Origin: an uncultured Monoglobus sp. | GTDB lineage: Bacteria; Bacillota; Clostridia; Monoglobales; Monoglobaceae | Assembly (NCBI GenBank): GCA_947628795.1 | Contig: CANRBF010000016.1 | Coordinates: 1-39,740 of the forward strand | DNA length: 39,740 nucleotides | Direction of reading: 5' to 3' | In this document: positions 7,590-16,282 of the stretch, piece by piece | Layout of the letters: every line of letters starts with the position of its first letter | Position numbering within the stretch: position 1 is the stretch's first letter | Notes under the pieces: model-generated | Database searches by the model: none | What the model was told of the DNA's origin: nothing | What the model saw: the letters and a program-made list of their open reading frames with translations, nothing else | Made by a program: the position numbers and the translations under genes

Positions 7590-8963
7590 TCATGCGCGGG
7601 CGGTGAGGACGCGGGATCTCAGGAGGGCTATTTCTTCGGGGGTGGTTCCGGCGTAGCCCGCGACTATGGCGTTTGAGGGTTTCTCGCGCGGGGTGAAATA
7701 GTAGTCGTCGAGGCTGTACAGCTTTATGTTGTTTTCGGCGGCTTTTTTTAATATTTCGGAGGCGGCAGGTGATTTTAAAACCAGGTGCAGGCCCGCCTTT
7801 TCGCCGCTGATCTCAATTGGAAAATCCGACGACAAGGCCGCCTCGATAAGCGTGTCGCGGCGCTTTCTGTATATGTTTTTCACGCGGTTTAGGTGGCGCG
7901 AAAGATAATTTTCCGATATGAACCGCGCCAGCGTGCGCTGCTCGAACCGCGGCACCGTGGAGGCGTAGCGGCTGAATTTTTTCTCGAAGAGGCGGAGGAG
8001 GAGCGGCGGCAGCACCATGTACGCGATCCTGACCGACGGCGCCAGCACCCTTGAAAACGTGTTCAGGTATATCACTTTCTCGCTTCCGTATATGCCCTGC
8101 ACCGCCGTGTGTGGACGCTTCAGAAAGCAGAACTCGCAGTTTATGTCGTCCTCTATAATGTAGCGCCCGGGCTTTTCGTCCGCCCAGCGCAGCAGCTCCT
8201 CGCGCCTGTCGATCGGCATGACCGTACCGCTCGGGAATTGGTGCGACGGCGTTATGTACACCGTGTCGGCGCCCGATCTTTCAAGCTCTTTGACCGATAT
8301 TCCCTTTTCGTCAAGCGGAACATAGCGGACCTTTCGGCCGCTGTTTTTCAGTATCAAATCAATTTTTTCGTAGCCCGGATCCTCTATGGCAAAGATTCTT
8401 TCACTTCCCGACAGCCCGCAGAGCAGCATCACGAGATACTCTATTCCCGCGCCCGTTATTATTTGAGACGACGAGCAGTGCACGCCGCGAAACTCCCTCA
8501 GATATTTGGCGATGCTGTCTCTAAGCTCAATGTCGCCCTTGAATCCGCCGTGATTTAAAAGTTCGGGATTTTGGTACATCACCTCTTTGGAAAGCTTTAT
8601 CCAGGTCGAGTACGGAAACGAGCTCACGTCCGCGCCCGCGGTCCTGAAATCCGCCGCGTAATTTTTCGTCGGTTTTTCCTCAAAGACTGTCGTGGTAGGA
8701 CTCAGCTGCGGAGCGATAACGCGCCTCGCGTAATATCCGCTTCTCGGCACGGGCCGCAGGTACCCCTCCTGCGCCAGTATCTCATAGGCGGTCTCGACCG
8801 TGTTCACGCTGACCCCCAAATGCGCCGAAAGCGCCTTTTTCGACGGAACGCGCTCGTTTTCCTCGAGCCGCCCGTTTCGTATCTCGTCGGCTATGTGCTC
8901 GTATATTTGCGTGTACAGCGGCTTTTTGCCGTTTTGTTCAAGCTCGATAGTAAAGTTATACAT
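7590..8963 (-). CDS. pdxR: MocR/PdxR-type regulator (GntR wHTH + aminotransferase fold)
   Basis: A 457-residue MocR-subfamily regulator. Residues 5-80 are a GntR winged helix (RVPSKKALSAHLGVSVNTVETAYEIL), and 105-457 are a fold-type-I aminotransferase-like domain. It is divergent from pdxS-pdxT, the standard place of PdxR, the activator of PLP synthesis that senses PLP. Oddly, the residue that should hold PLP as a Schiff base is replaced: the usual TFSK-x-x-x-P segment reads TFSRVLAP with Arg305, and the usual EDDYD reads EDDIN (Ile274 for the Tyr that contacts PLP). The family and location are clear. Covalent PLP sensing is not supported, so the effector may bind differently. The symbol rests on context. 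Confidence 0.85.
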   Translation of the reverse strand: MYNFTIELEQNGKKPLYTQIYEHIADEIRNGRLEENERVPSKKALSAHLGVSVNTVETAYEILAQEGYLRPVPRSGYYARRVIAPQLSPTTTVFEEKPTKNYAADFRTAGADVSSFPYSTWIKLSKEVMYQNPELLNHGGFKGDIELRDSIAKYLREFRGVHCSSSQIITGAGIEYLVMLLCGLSGSERIFAIEDPGYEKIDLILKNSGRKVRYVPLDEKGISVKELERSGADTVYITPSHQFPSGTVMPIDRREELLRWADEKPGRYIIEDDINCEFCFLKRPHTAVQGIYGSEKVIYLNTFSRVLAPSVRIAYMVLPPLLLRLFEKKFSRYASTVPRFEQRTLARFISENYLSRHLNRVKNIYRKRRDTLIEAALSSDFPIEISGEKAGLHLVLKSPAASEILKKAAENNIKLYSLDDYYFTPREKPSNAIVAGYAGTTPEEIALLRSRVLTARA

Positions 8964-8990
8964 AATCTGACCTCATAAAAAATTTATAAT

Positions 8991-9025
8991 TTGACACTTT
9001 AAAAGGTGTCAGACGGTGGTATAAT
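8991..9025. promoter_or_regulatory. Divergent pdxR/pdxS promoters with inverted-repeat operator
   Basis: TGACAC (8992-8997) and GTGTCA (9006-9011) form an inverted repeat with an 8-bp spacer. For pdxS there is an extended -10, TGGTATAAT (TATAAT 9020-9025), with no good -35 at 17-18 bp, as expected for an activated promoter. For pdxR on the minus strand, CTGACA (9007-9012) is 17 bp from TTATAA, so the repeat overlaps the pdxR -35. A regulator bound here could activate pdxS and repress its own gene. Confidence 0.65.
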
Positions 9026-9074
9026 TATACATGTTTTAAATTTATATGTCAAGAAGGACAGGAGGAAAATTTTT

Positions 9075-9950
9075 ATGAAAAACGAGAGATTCGAGCTTAA
9101 CAAAAATTTGGCGCAAATGCTCAAGGGCGGCGTTATTATGGACGTGACCACGCCCGAGCAGGCGAAGATCGCCGAGGCAGCCGGAGCCTGCGCGGTGATG
9201 GCGCTTGAGCGCATACCGGCGGACATCAGAGCGGCGGGCGGCGTTTCTCGCATGAGCGACCCGAAAATGATAAAGGGCATACAAAACGCGGTCACGATAC
9301 CGGTCATGGCAAAGTGCCGCATCGGCCATTTCGCCGAGGCGCAGATACTTCAGGCGATCGAGATAGATTATATTGATGAGAGCGAGGTGCTCTCTCCGGC
9401 GGACGACAAATATCATATCGACAAAACGGCGTTCCGCGTTCCGTTCGTCTGCGGCGCGAGAGACCTGGGCGAAGCGCTGCGGCGCATAAACGAGGGAGCC
9501 GCGATGATCCGCACCAAGGGCGAGCCCGGCACCGGCGACGTGGTGCAGGCCGTGCGTCACATGAGGATCATGCAGTCGGAGATCAGGCGTTTCGGCTCGA
9601 TGAGCGCCGATGAACTGTACGAGGCCGCCAAGGAGCTGGCGGTGCCGTATGATCTGGCCGTTTATGTTCACGAAAACAAAAAGCTGCCTGTGGTTAACTT
9701 CGCAGCGGGAGGAGTGGCGACTCCGGCAGACGCGGCACTGATGATGCAGCTGGGCGCCGAGGGCGTGTTTGTCGGTTCGGGCATATTCAAGTCGGGCGAT
9801 CCCGAAAAGAGAGCCGCGGCGATAGTCAAGGCGGTCACGAATTACGAGGACGCTGACATGCTGGCGGAGCTTTCGGAGGACCTGGGCGAGGCCATGGTCG
9901 GCATCAATGAGCACGAGATCGAGCTCATTATGGAAGAGCGCGGAAAATAA
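9075..9950 (+). CDS. pdxS: Pyridoxal 5'-phosphate synthase subunit PdxS
   Basis: The 291-residue TIM-barrel subunit of the DXP-independent vitamin B6 pathway. It condenses ribose 5-phosphate, glyceraldehyde 3-phosphate and ammonia into PLP and forms a dodecamer capped by PdxT. The key residues are present: Asp23 (VIMDVTT), Lys80 (VMAKCRIGH), Lys148 ([10 protein letters not shown]) and the [11 protein letters not shown] phosphate-binding loop. The start at 9075 has AGGACAGGAGG upstream. An in-frame codon at 9006 lies inside the promoter operator and is rejected. The next gene is pdxT, 31 bp away. Expression is probably controlled by the divergent MocR-type regulator. Confidence 0.97.
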   Translation: MKNERFELNKNLAQMLKGGVIMDVTTPEQAKIAEAAGACAVMALERIPADIRAAGGVSRMSDPKMIKGIQNAVTIPVMAKCRIGHFAEAQILQAIEIDYIDESEVLSPADDKYHIDKTAFRVPFVCGARDLGEALRRINEGAAMIRTKGEPGTGDVVQAVRHMRIMQSEIRRFGSMSADELYEAAKELAVPYDLAVYVHENKKLPVVNFAAGGVATPADAALMMQLGAEGVFVGSGIFKSGDPEKRAAAIVKAVTNYEDADMLAELSEDLGEAMVGINEHEIELIMEERGK

Positions 9951-9981
9951 TTATTATAGAAGAAAGAGGAAAATAATCATT

Positions 9982-10551
9982 ATGAAGATCGGAATACTGG
10001 CGCTGCAGGGCGCGTTCGCCGAGCATGAAAAAATGCTCGGCGGCCTCGGCGCCGAGACATTTGAGATAAGACAAAAGAGAGATATAGAGACCGCTTTCGA
10101 CGGGCTGATAATCCCGGGCGGCGAAAGCACCGTGCAGGGCAAACTGCTTGCGGAGCTGGGCCTGACGGACAGGATAAGGTCTTTAATCAAAAGCGGGCTG
10201 CCCGTGTTCGGCACCTGCGCGGGACTGCTGCTGCTTGCTAAGCGTATCGAAAACGACGAGCATGTGTATCTCGGCACCATGGACATAACCGCTGTGCGCA
10301 ACGCATACGGACGTCAGCTCGGCAGTTTTTCGGCCGTGGGCAGATTCGGAGATCTCGGAGAGATACCCATGACTTTTATCAGGGCCCCGTATATAAGCGG
10401 CGTAGGAGACGGAGTTGAGATTTTATCCGAGGTCGAGGGAAGGATAGCGGCAGCCAGACAGAGTAATATGCTGGTCACCGCTTTCCATCCCGAATTAAAC
10501 GGCAGCAAAGCGGTTCATTCTATGTTTTTGGACATGATAAAGGCCTCATAG
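9982..10551 (+). CDS. pdxT: Pyridoxal 5'-phosphate synthase glutaminase PdxT
   Basis: The 189-residue class-I glutamine amidotransferase that releases ammonia from glutamine for PdxS. It has IILPGGEST-type glycine-rich motifs (IIPGGESTVQ at 43-52), the nucleophile Cys79 (FGTCAGLLLL), and His169 and Glu171 (AFHPELN), a complete catalytic triad at the family's usual spacing. The length is normal. AGAGGA at 9965-9970 precedes the ATG. It follows pdxS by 31 bp in the same operon. No GC-rich terminator is visible after it; an AT-rich stretch leads into the promoter of the next gene. Confidence 0.97.
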   Translation: MKIGILALQGAFAEHEKMLGGLGAETFEIRQKRDIETAFDGLIIPGGESTVQGKLLAELGLTDRIRSLIKSGLPVFGTCAGLLLLAKRIENDEHVYLGTMDITAVRNAYGRQLGSFSAVGRFGDLGEIPMTFIRAPYISGVGDGVEILSEVEGRIAAARQSNMLVTAFHPELNGSKAVHSMFLDMIKAS

Positions 10552-10580
10552 AATTTTGCAAATTTTATTCTTCGAAATTA

Positions 10581-10609
10581 TTGAAATTTTAATCGAATTA
10601 TGATACAAT
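10581..10609 (+). promoter_or_regulatory. Sigma-A promoter of the GNAT gene
   Basis: TTGAAA (10581-10586) and TACAAT (10604-10609) are 17 bp apart, about 60 bases before the chosen start. Confidence 0.75.
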
Positions 10610-10667
10610 TAAAAAGTTGCCGCGGCAGGCGATTATTCGGGGAATATTATTTGGGGAGAGGAATTTT

Positions 10668-11102
10668 GTGATAAAATATGTGATAAGAGGCCTTAGGCAC
10701 AGCGATGTCGACGGGATATGCAGACTCGTGAATTGGGAGATAGGAAGCATTGTGTCGCGAGAGGATGTGGATGAAAGGCTAAAAATAATCGACGGCGACG
10801 AGGATTATCGAATATACGTGGCGGGCTCCGGAGAGCGCGTGCTCGGATATGTTGTGCTGCAAAAGGGGATAACCCCCGAGTATCCGGGGCGTATTGTGCG
10901 CGTAGTTTCCATGTCGGTGGATATCAGCTGCCAGAACAAAGGCATAGGAGCCGATTTTTTGGACAAAGCGGAAGATTTCGCACGAGAGGAAGGCGCGGGC
11001 CTTGTCGCGCTGAACTGCGGCTTTTCCAGATACGGGGCCAACGCTTTTTACGAGAAGCGAGGCTATACAAAATTGGGATACAATTTTTATAGGAGAGTAT
11101 GA
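10668..11102 (+). CDS. GNAT-family N-acetyltransferase
   Basis: A 144-residue acetyl-CoA-dependent acetyltransferase of unknown substrate. It shows the GNAT order: N-terminal strand and helices (VIRGLRHSDVDGICRLVNWE), a VVSMSV strand, the pyrophosphate loop QNKGIGADFLDKAEDFAREEG (the usual R/Q-x-x-G-x-G/A), and the C-terminal NAFYEKRGY motif that closes the CoA site. I start it at the GTG at 10668 because GGGGAGAGGA lies 6 nt before it and the product then begins where the family does. The in-frame codon at 10617 has no ribosome site. It has its own promoter and stands alone. The substrate may be an amino acid, an amine or a small antibiotic; the sequence does not say. Confidence 0.88.
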   Translation: MIKYVIRGLRHSDVDGICRLVNWEIGSIVSREDVDERLKIIDGDEDYRIYVAGSGERVLGYVVLQKGITPEYPGRIVRVVSMSVDISCQNKGIGADFLDKAEDFAREEGAGLVALNCGFSRYGANAFYEKRGYTKLGYNFYRRV

Positions 11103-11129
11103 CCGAGCCGCGCAGGCGTCTGATATTTC

Positions 11130-11158
11130 TTGACATTTTAATAATAAAATAATATAAT
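11130..11158 (+). promoter_or_regulatory. Consensus sigma-A promoter of the DUF308 gene
   Basis: TTGACA (11130-11135) and TATAAT (11153-11158) are both perfect hexamers, with 17 bp between them. Expected to be strong and constitutive. Confidence 0.92.
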
Positions 11159-11196
11159 AAATTTACGATAAGATTTTAATAAAAGGAGGTAAAATC

Positions 11197-11691
11197 ATGA
11201 GAGTATTGTCGATCATTCTCGGAATTATTTTGATCATCGGAGGCATTGCGTGTATGTCGACGCCGATCCGCACCTTTGTTGACGGCGGATATTTTCTCGC
11301 TGCTATGCTGCTTGTCTGGGGTATATACGGAATAATTGCCGGGATCTCGAAAAAGAAATACGGATTCCTGTTTGTGTTCAGCATCATATCAACGATCATG
11401 GGATTTGTTGTACTGTTTGTGCCGAGCTTCAAGTTTGTCGCGGATATCGTTATTCTTATCGCCATGGCGTGCTGGTTCATTGTTCGCGGCGTGACGGCGA
11501 TATGCACCTCGATAAAGCTTAAGGACATAAGCGGCTCGTGGGGCTGGGGCGTGTTCCTGGGAGCGCTCGATGTGATAGTGGGCATATATTCATTTGTGCG
11601 CCCGTTCGCTCTGGCGATCGGCATCGGAATAATGCTGGGAATATACTTCATAATCTCGGGCATAAATCTGATCGCTATGAAATACGACTGA
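11197..11691 (+). CDS. DUF308 (HdeD-like) integral membrane protein
   Basis: A 164-residue hydrophobic protein with about six membrane segments in three pairs (roughly 4-22, 30-50, 57-76, 82-102, 112-132, 136-158). The glycine-rich helices (IILGIILIIGGI, GIGIMLGIYFIISGI) are typical of the DUF308/HdeD family. The family is linked to acid stress in enterobacteria, but in Firmicutes its role is unknown. AAAGGAGG is 8 nt before the ATG and the promoter has perfect hexamers, so it should be well expressed. It is monocistronic and convergent with the second MocR-type gene. Confidence 0.88.
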   Translation: MRVLSIILGIILIIGGIACMSTPIRTFVDGGYFLAAMLLVWGIYGIIAGISKKKYGFLFVFSIISTIMGFVVLFVPSFKFVADIVILIAMACWFIVRGVTAICTSIKLKDISGSWGWGVFLGALDVIVGIYSFVRPFALAIGIGIMLGIYFIISGINLIAMKYD

Positions 11692-11699
11692 GTTTTAAA

Positions 11700-11726
11700 G
11701 GCGCGGACATTTATAATGTCCACGCC
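11700..11726 (-). terminator. Hairpin at the convergent gene ends
   Basis: GGCG-C-GGACATT (11700-11711) pairs with AATGTCC-A-CGCC (11715-11726), with one mismatch. On the minus strand it is followed by TTTAAAAC, so it most likely ends the MocR-type transcript. It includes that gene's stop codon and may serve the DUF308 gene too. Confidence 0.6.
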
Positions 11727-13090
11727 TGGATCATGCGTTTGGCCGCCTCGCTTATGGCGGCTTTTTTTAGTTCGCCGAAGCCCAGAATAAAAGAGTTTGG
11801 CGGCATATTGTCATTCATTGCGATCAGGCAGGCCGAAAGCGGGATAAGCTTCACGCCGTGTCGGTTCGCGGAGCTTTTCAGCTCCTGCTCGCTCATGCCG
11901 TTATCCACTTCGATTATAAAATACGTGCCGCTGTCCGCGCCGTGCAGCTTTATATGCGGCGCCAGCGGAGAGTCAAGCAGCGCCGTTTTTAAAATGCGCC
12001 GCTTCTCTTTGTACAGCTTGCGCAGCTTTTCGGTGTGGCTGCGGTATTTGCCGCTCCTTATGAATTCCGCCACAACCTGCTGCTCAAGCCGCGATTTTAG
12101 ATTGATATAATATGGCAGCCGACGGTCGAACCTTCGTTTCAGCTCGTCGGGCAGGACCAGAAAAGCTCCGCTGAAGGCCGGCGCGATGCTGCGGTAGAAC
12201 GTGCCGAGGAATATGACCTTGTCGGGACATTTTGATATCAAAGTATATCCGGGATTCTCGGCAAAGTCCAGGTCAAAATCCGCTTCTATTATATAGTTGT
12301 CGGGTGATGACTCCGCCCAGTCGATAAGCTCCTTGCGCTGCTTGTCCGAAAGTCTGCGGCCTGTCGGAAAATGCATGTCTGCCGAGACATACATCACGTT
12401 AATGCCGCTATTTTTAAGCTCGCCTGTCGGAAAGCTGTCCATGCGCGCGTTTATCAGTTCGGTTTTCGAGGCGATATTTTTTATCGGAACATAGCTTCTG
12501 GCAAAGCAGGGGTTTTCAAAGCCGAAAACCGCGCTCTCGCCCATAACGCACACTATCTGCTGCAGCAGATACTCGATGCCCGCCCCGATTATTATCCTGT
12601 CCGGAGTGCAGGTTATCCCGTGCAGGTCGTAAAGATTGTGCGAGATCGCCTTGCGGAGCGAGCTTTCGCCGTATTTGTGGCCGTAACCCAAAAGCTCGGG
12701 ATTGTCATAGCTTATGTCGCGGCGCAGCTTGGTTAGAGCCTGAGTGGGAACCGCGCCCAGGTCGGTGCCGTTCTGGCTCATAACGTATGTGATGCCCGGA
12801 TTGCCGTAAAAATCGGGCTCGGAGATATCGGTGTTTATCGGACTGGTGCGTCTGGCGTAGTAGCCGCTCCTTGAGCGGGCTACCGCGTAGCCCTCGTCGA
12901 TCAGATTTCGGTAAGCCAGCTCGACAGTGTTTTTGGAGAGCTTCAGCTCTTCAGCGAGAGCTCTGCGCGACGGCAGCCTTTCGCCGTCGGGGATCCTGCC
13001 CGATATGATGTCAGCCTTGATATGCTCAAAAAGCTGAATGTAAAGAGGCGAGCCTGAACTCTTGCTTAAACTGTATTTCAGATTTTTCAT
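11711..13090 (-). CDS. MocR-type regulator lacking the PLP lysine
   Basis: A 459-residue protein with a GntR winged helix (8-80, RLPSRRALAEELKLSKNTVELAY) and an aminotransferase-like domain (110-459), paralogous to the regulator at 7590-8963. Its cofactor site is further eroded. The Schiff-base lysine position reads GTFYRSIAP (Arg300), the usual EDDYD is EADFD, and the usual arginine-containing LRIGY segment is FSGAF. It probably cannot hold PLP covalently and may respond to another ligand. It is divergent from the GH95 gene at 13295 with a shared 204-bp intergenic region, so it may control GH95 expression. That link is inferred from position only. Confidence 0.88.
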   Translation of the reverse strand: MKNLKYSLSKSSGSPLYIQLFEHIKADIISGRIPDGERLPSRRALAEELKLSKNTVELAYRNLIDEGYAVARSRSGYYARRTSPINTDISEPDFYGNPGITYVMSQNGTDLGAVPTQALTKLRRDISYDNPELLGYGHKYGESSLRKAISHNLYDLHGITCTPDRIIIGAGIEYLLQQIVCVMGESAVFGFENPCFARSYVPIKNIASKTELINARMDSFPTGELKNSGINVMYVSADMHFPTGRRLSDKQRKELIDWAESSPDNYIIEADFDLDFAENPGYTLISKCPDKVIFLGTFYRSIAPAFSGAFLVLPDELKRRFDRRLPYYINLKSRLEQQVVAEFIRSGKYRSHTEKLRKLYKEKRRILKTALLDSPLAPHIKLHGADSGTYFIIEVDNGMSEQELKSSANRHGVKLIPLSACLIAMNDNMPPNSFILGFGELKKAAISEAAKRMIQAWTL

Positions 13091-13143
13091 TAAATTTCCT
13101 CTTATGTCTTGTTATTTCCGATGTTATGTATTATTATATATCT

Positions 13144-13172
13144 ATACTATCACGAGTTTGACCGATAGTCAA
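13144..13172 (-). promoter_or_regulatory. Promoter of the second MocR-type gene, with TTGAC-N5-GTCAA
   Basis: On the minus strand TTGACT (13167-13172) and TAGTAT (13144-13149) are 17 bp apart. The inverted repeat TTGAC (13158-13162) and GTCAA (13168-13172) overlaps the -35 and could be an autoregulatory operator. Confidence 0.75.
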
Positions 13173-13186
13173 GCAAATAAATCAAA

Positions 13187-13246
13187 CTGGCCCCATAAAA
13201 TTTAATGCAATTGGAGCTTTTTCTTTGGACATTATTACGGTATAAT
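13187..13246 (+). promoter_or_regulatory. Promoter region of the first GH95 gene with shared element
   Basis: CTGGCCCCATAAAATTTAATGC (13187-13208 as a whole) begins with 14 bases identical to those at 16312-16325; 20 of 22 bases match overall. A perfect TATAAT at 13241-13246 follows 54 bp after the element start, without a good -35. This is probably an activator-dependent promoter with a regulator-binding site shared by the two GH95 genes. Confidence 0.6.
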
Positions 13247-13294
13247 CATTTAAGGCGCGCTGACGCGATCGGCGCTGCCGCCGAGGAGGAAAAC

Positions 13295-16282
13295 ATGAAA
13301 CACGGATTTAACCCCGAAACGGTCATATGGACCGACAGAATGACAGAAGATGTGTTGGCGAAAGCCGGGGTTTATAAAAACGCCGCATTGATCGATCCCA
13401 ATGCCGATAAAAACACATATTCCAAGGACAAAAACGGTAATTTGATACAAAAGCCTTATATGGATGAGGGAACGGCATTTTCGGACTGGTCGTATTCCGA
13501 GTATTTATGGACGCATTTTTATCCCGTAGGAAACGGAAGAATGTCTGCCATGATCGCGGGAGGGATCGACAGGGACGTTATTCAGATAAACGAGGACACC
13601 TGCTGGGACGGCTCGCCTTACGGTGATATGATAAACGAAAGCGGCGAGAAGGTCACAACGCTTGAGGGAACATACGCCGCGCGGACGATAACGACGTCAA
13701 ACCGGACGGGCGGAAGCAATAAGGACGGATGGAAATATTTTCGAGGCGCCAACGCCGACGGTTCCCCCGCTCCGATAGGCGCGGAGGGCGTGTTGGTCGG
13801 GGATGAGGAGTTCAGAAAAAAATATCCCGAATTCTCTGATAAAAGCATATCAAACATGTCGCTCAATATCAACAACGCCCGCGAGCGGTCGGCTGTTCAA
13901 GACAGATACGGTCTTCACAGTCTTGTTGAGGCAAGGTTTCTCGGCACGCCCAAAAAGCAGAGGGCGTATAAGTCGTTTGTCGAGGTCTATCTTGACTTCG
14001 GGCACAGTTATAAAGAGGCGGACAATTACGTGAAAAGTCTTGATCTGGAGACGGGGATCGTGACGGTAGAGTATGATCTGGGCGGCAGTCATTATAAGCG
14101 CGAGAGCTTCGCGAGCTATCCCGACCAGGCGATCGTGACCCATGTGGAATCGGACGCCGAGTTTGATATGAGCGCCGAGCTCCACACATATCATAACAAT
14201 GAAAAGTATTGCAAATACACAAGGATAAGCGACAGCGAGGTCAAGGTCGAGTCCGCCGTCAGCAACGGCAGCAAGAACAACAAACTTGCCGAGATAAACG
14301 CCGTAAAGTTTGAGGCGAGAATGATGCTTGTCGGTGACGGGGCTTTTTCGGTAAGCGAGGACAGCAGGAGAGTGTCCCTAATCGGCGGCAAAAGCGTGAC
14401 GGTGTATGTTGTGGGCGCCACGAACTATGTGGATTATCTTAATCTCGACAGTGCAAAACCCGCCAAAGACTGCGGCGTTTACGAGGCGAACCTGAGAGGC
14501 AAAACCTACGAGCGTATCAAGGACAGACACCTCAAAGACTTTACCGAACGGTATTCAAAATCAAGTCTGACTATAGACAACAAAGAGGGCTGCGATCATG
14601 CCGAAACCCCCACCGAAAAGAGAGTGCGCAAGGATATAAACGGCAGATCAGGCTATCTTATAGGCTCGGGCTCGGATATGTCCGCCGCCGATTCGACGGG
14701 AGTGAAAACCACGTACACCGACGGCGACTACAAGCTGGCCGTTCTCGAGTTTAATTTCGGCAAATATTTGATCTTGTCGGGCTCCCGACCCGGCAGGGAA
14801 GCAAGCGGAGGCGAGATCGCCATACCCGAGAGCCAGCCTCTTAATCTGACCGGCAAGTGGAACGCGGCGATGACCGCGGGATGGAACGGAAAATACACGA
14901 TAAACATAAACACCGAGATGAATTACTGGGCGGCTCAGCCGCTGAATCTGGCTGAGTGTGAGAGACCCCTTATCGACGTCTTTAAGGAATTGGCGCGGAG
15001 CGGAAGCATAACCGCCGACTATCAGTACGGCATTGGCTACAGCGCCGCCTATAAGCCCGGCGATCCGTGGGTAACGCACCACAACTTCGACCTGTGGCGC
15101 GGCACCCAGCCCATAGATAACGCCACGGCGGGTCTGTGGCCGACGGGCGGAGCCTGGCTTATGGAGCACGCGTGGCAGTATTATCGGTTCAACAAAGACG
15201 AGCAATATCTGGCGGAGGTCTATCCGTATATGGTCGGAGCGGCCAAGTTCTTTGCCGAGTATCTGGTCGTTGACCCCGAGACCGGATATTTGATCACGGC
15301 GGCGTCCTGCTCACCCGAGCAGGGCGGCGTTCAGCCGGGAGCCGCTATGGACACCCAGCTTGTAAGGAATCTCTATGATATGGTTCGACAGGCGAGCAAG
15401 ATATTGGGAAAAGAGAGGGAGGAAGAGGAGCTTTTGGCTAAAATAGACGATCAGATGCCCTCGAGCTGCTTTGCCGATGAAAAGGGAAAAATAGCTCCCG
15501 ACTTGACTGACGATTCCGGACTTATAAAAGAGTGGGCGCGGGGTGATGTTCTGTTTGATTTAAAAGAGCATGACGATCCGAACTCGGGCGACTACAATAA
15601 TATAGTTGACCCGTTCGACGGCAGAGAAATAAGCATAGAGGAGCATAAGGCGAGAGCCGAGCACAGGCACTGCTCGCATCTATGGGAGCTGTATCCGGGA
15701 ACGCATCTCAGCCCGTACAGCGCGGACGCAGACGAGAAAAAGCTGTTTGACGCGTTTTGCAGGTCGGTTGCCGCCAAGGACAACGCCGACGGCAAGGGCT
15801 GGAGCTTGGCCTGGAGAATGAATCTGAATGCCAGAGCGCTGCGGGGCGACAAGGCGGAAAAAATGTTGATTCAATTGCTGCGCTGCCGAACTGCGCCGAA
15901 TCTTTTTGACCAGCACCCCGATTTTCAGATCGACGGCAATCTGGGAGCGGCGGCCGGGATCGCGGAAATGCTGATACAAAGTCATACCGGTACCGTGGAT
16001 ATTCTGCCCGCGATACCTCAAAACTGGAAAAGCGGCCGTTTCGGCGGTTTCAGAACAAGAGAGAACGCCGAGGTCTCGGCCGAATGGAAGGATGGGCGTG
16101 TGACCGAGATCTCGCTGAAGGCGCTGAAAAACGGGATTATTAAGATACGAGCGGATTTTTCGGGATCGCCCGAAGCCGTCGACTCGTCGGGAACGTCGGT
16201 CAGATTTGATTTCGACCCGAAAACGGGCGTCGTCTCGATAGACGCAAGAGAAGGCGAAACATATATAATAAAAGCGGGATAG
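13295..16282 (+). CDS. GH95 family alpha-L-fucosidase / alpha-L-galactosidase, no signal peptide
   Basis: A 995-residue family 95 glycoside hydrolase. Known members release alpha-1,2-linked L-fucose or L-galactose, for example from xyloglucan or rhamnogalacturonan II, by inversion. An N-terminal beta domain leads to an (alpha/alpha)6 barrel with family motifs: NINTEMNYW (Asn537, Asn539), SPEQ (Glu675, the likely acid), HRHCSHLWELYPG, and FQIDGN (Asp880, which works with the Asn pair in Bifidobacterium AfcA). The start at 13295 has GAGGAGGAAAAC in front. An upstream in-frame ATG (13205) lies before the TATAAT box. There is no signal peptide, so it probably acts in the cytoplasm on imported oligosaccharides, unlike its secreted paralogue next door. 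Fucose versus galactose preference cannot be read from sequence. Confidence 0.92.
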   Translation: MKHGFNPETVIWTDRMTEDVLAKAGVYKNAALIDPNADKNTYSKDKNGNLIQKPYMDEGTAFSDWSYSEYLWTHFYPVGNGRMSAMIAGGIDRDVIQINEDTCWDGSPYGDMINESGEKVTTLEGTYAARTITTSNRTGGSNKDGWKYFRGANADGSPAPIGAEGVLVGDEEFRKKYPEFSDKSISNMSLNINNARERSAVQDRYGLHSLVEARFLGTPKKQRAYKSFVEVYLDFGHSYKEADNYVKSLDLETGIVTVEYDLGGSHYKRESFASYPDQAIVTHVESDAEFDMSAELHTYHNNEKYCKYTRISDSEVKVESAVSNGSKNNKLAEINAVKFEARMMLVGDGAFSVSEDSRRVSLIGGKSVTVYVVGATNYVDYLNLDSAKPAKDCGVYEANLRGKTYERIKDRHLKDFTERYSKSSLTIDNKEGCDHAETPTEKRVRKDINGRSGYLIGSGSDMSAADSTGVKTTYTDGDYKLAVLEFNFGKYLILSGSRPGREASGGEIAIPESQPLNLTGKWNAAMTAGWNGKYTININTEMNYWAAQPLNLAECERPLIDVFKELARSGSITADYQYGIGYSAAYKPGDPWVTHHNFDLWRGTQPIDNATAGLWPTGGAWLMEHAWQYYRFNKDEQYLAEVYPYMVGAAKFFAEYLVVDPETGYLITAASCSPEQGGVQPGAAMDTQLVRNLYDMVRQASKILGKEREEEELLAKIDDQMPSSCFADEKGKIAPDLTDDSGLIKEWARGDVLFDLKEHDDPNSGDYNNIVDPFDGREISIEEHKARAEHRHCSHLWELYPGTHLSPYSADADEKKLFDAFCRSVAAKDNADGKGWSLAWRMNLNARALRGDKAEKMLIQLLRCRTAPNLFDQHPDFQIDGNLGAAAGIAEMLIQSHTGTVDILPAIPQNWKSGRFGGFRTRENAEVSAEWKDGRVTEISLKALKNGIIKIRADFSGSPEAVDSSGTSVRFDFDPKTGVVSIDAREGETYIIKAG

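Noticed and set aside
9042..9914. A 290-residue minus-strand ORF opposite pdxS.
   Set aside because: It mirrors the fully conserved pdxS, has no recognisable domain and spans the pdxS start.
13295..16282. Possible loss of the catalytic aspartate in GH95.
   Set aside because: The segment NARALRGD differs from the WARLxDG pattern of relatives, but the aspartate that matters lies in FQIDGN by spacing from the Asn pair and the Glu, and it is present in both enzymes.
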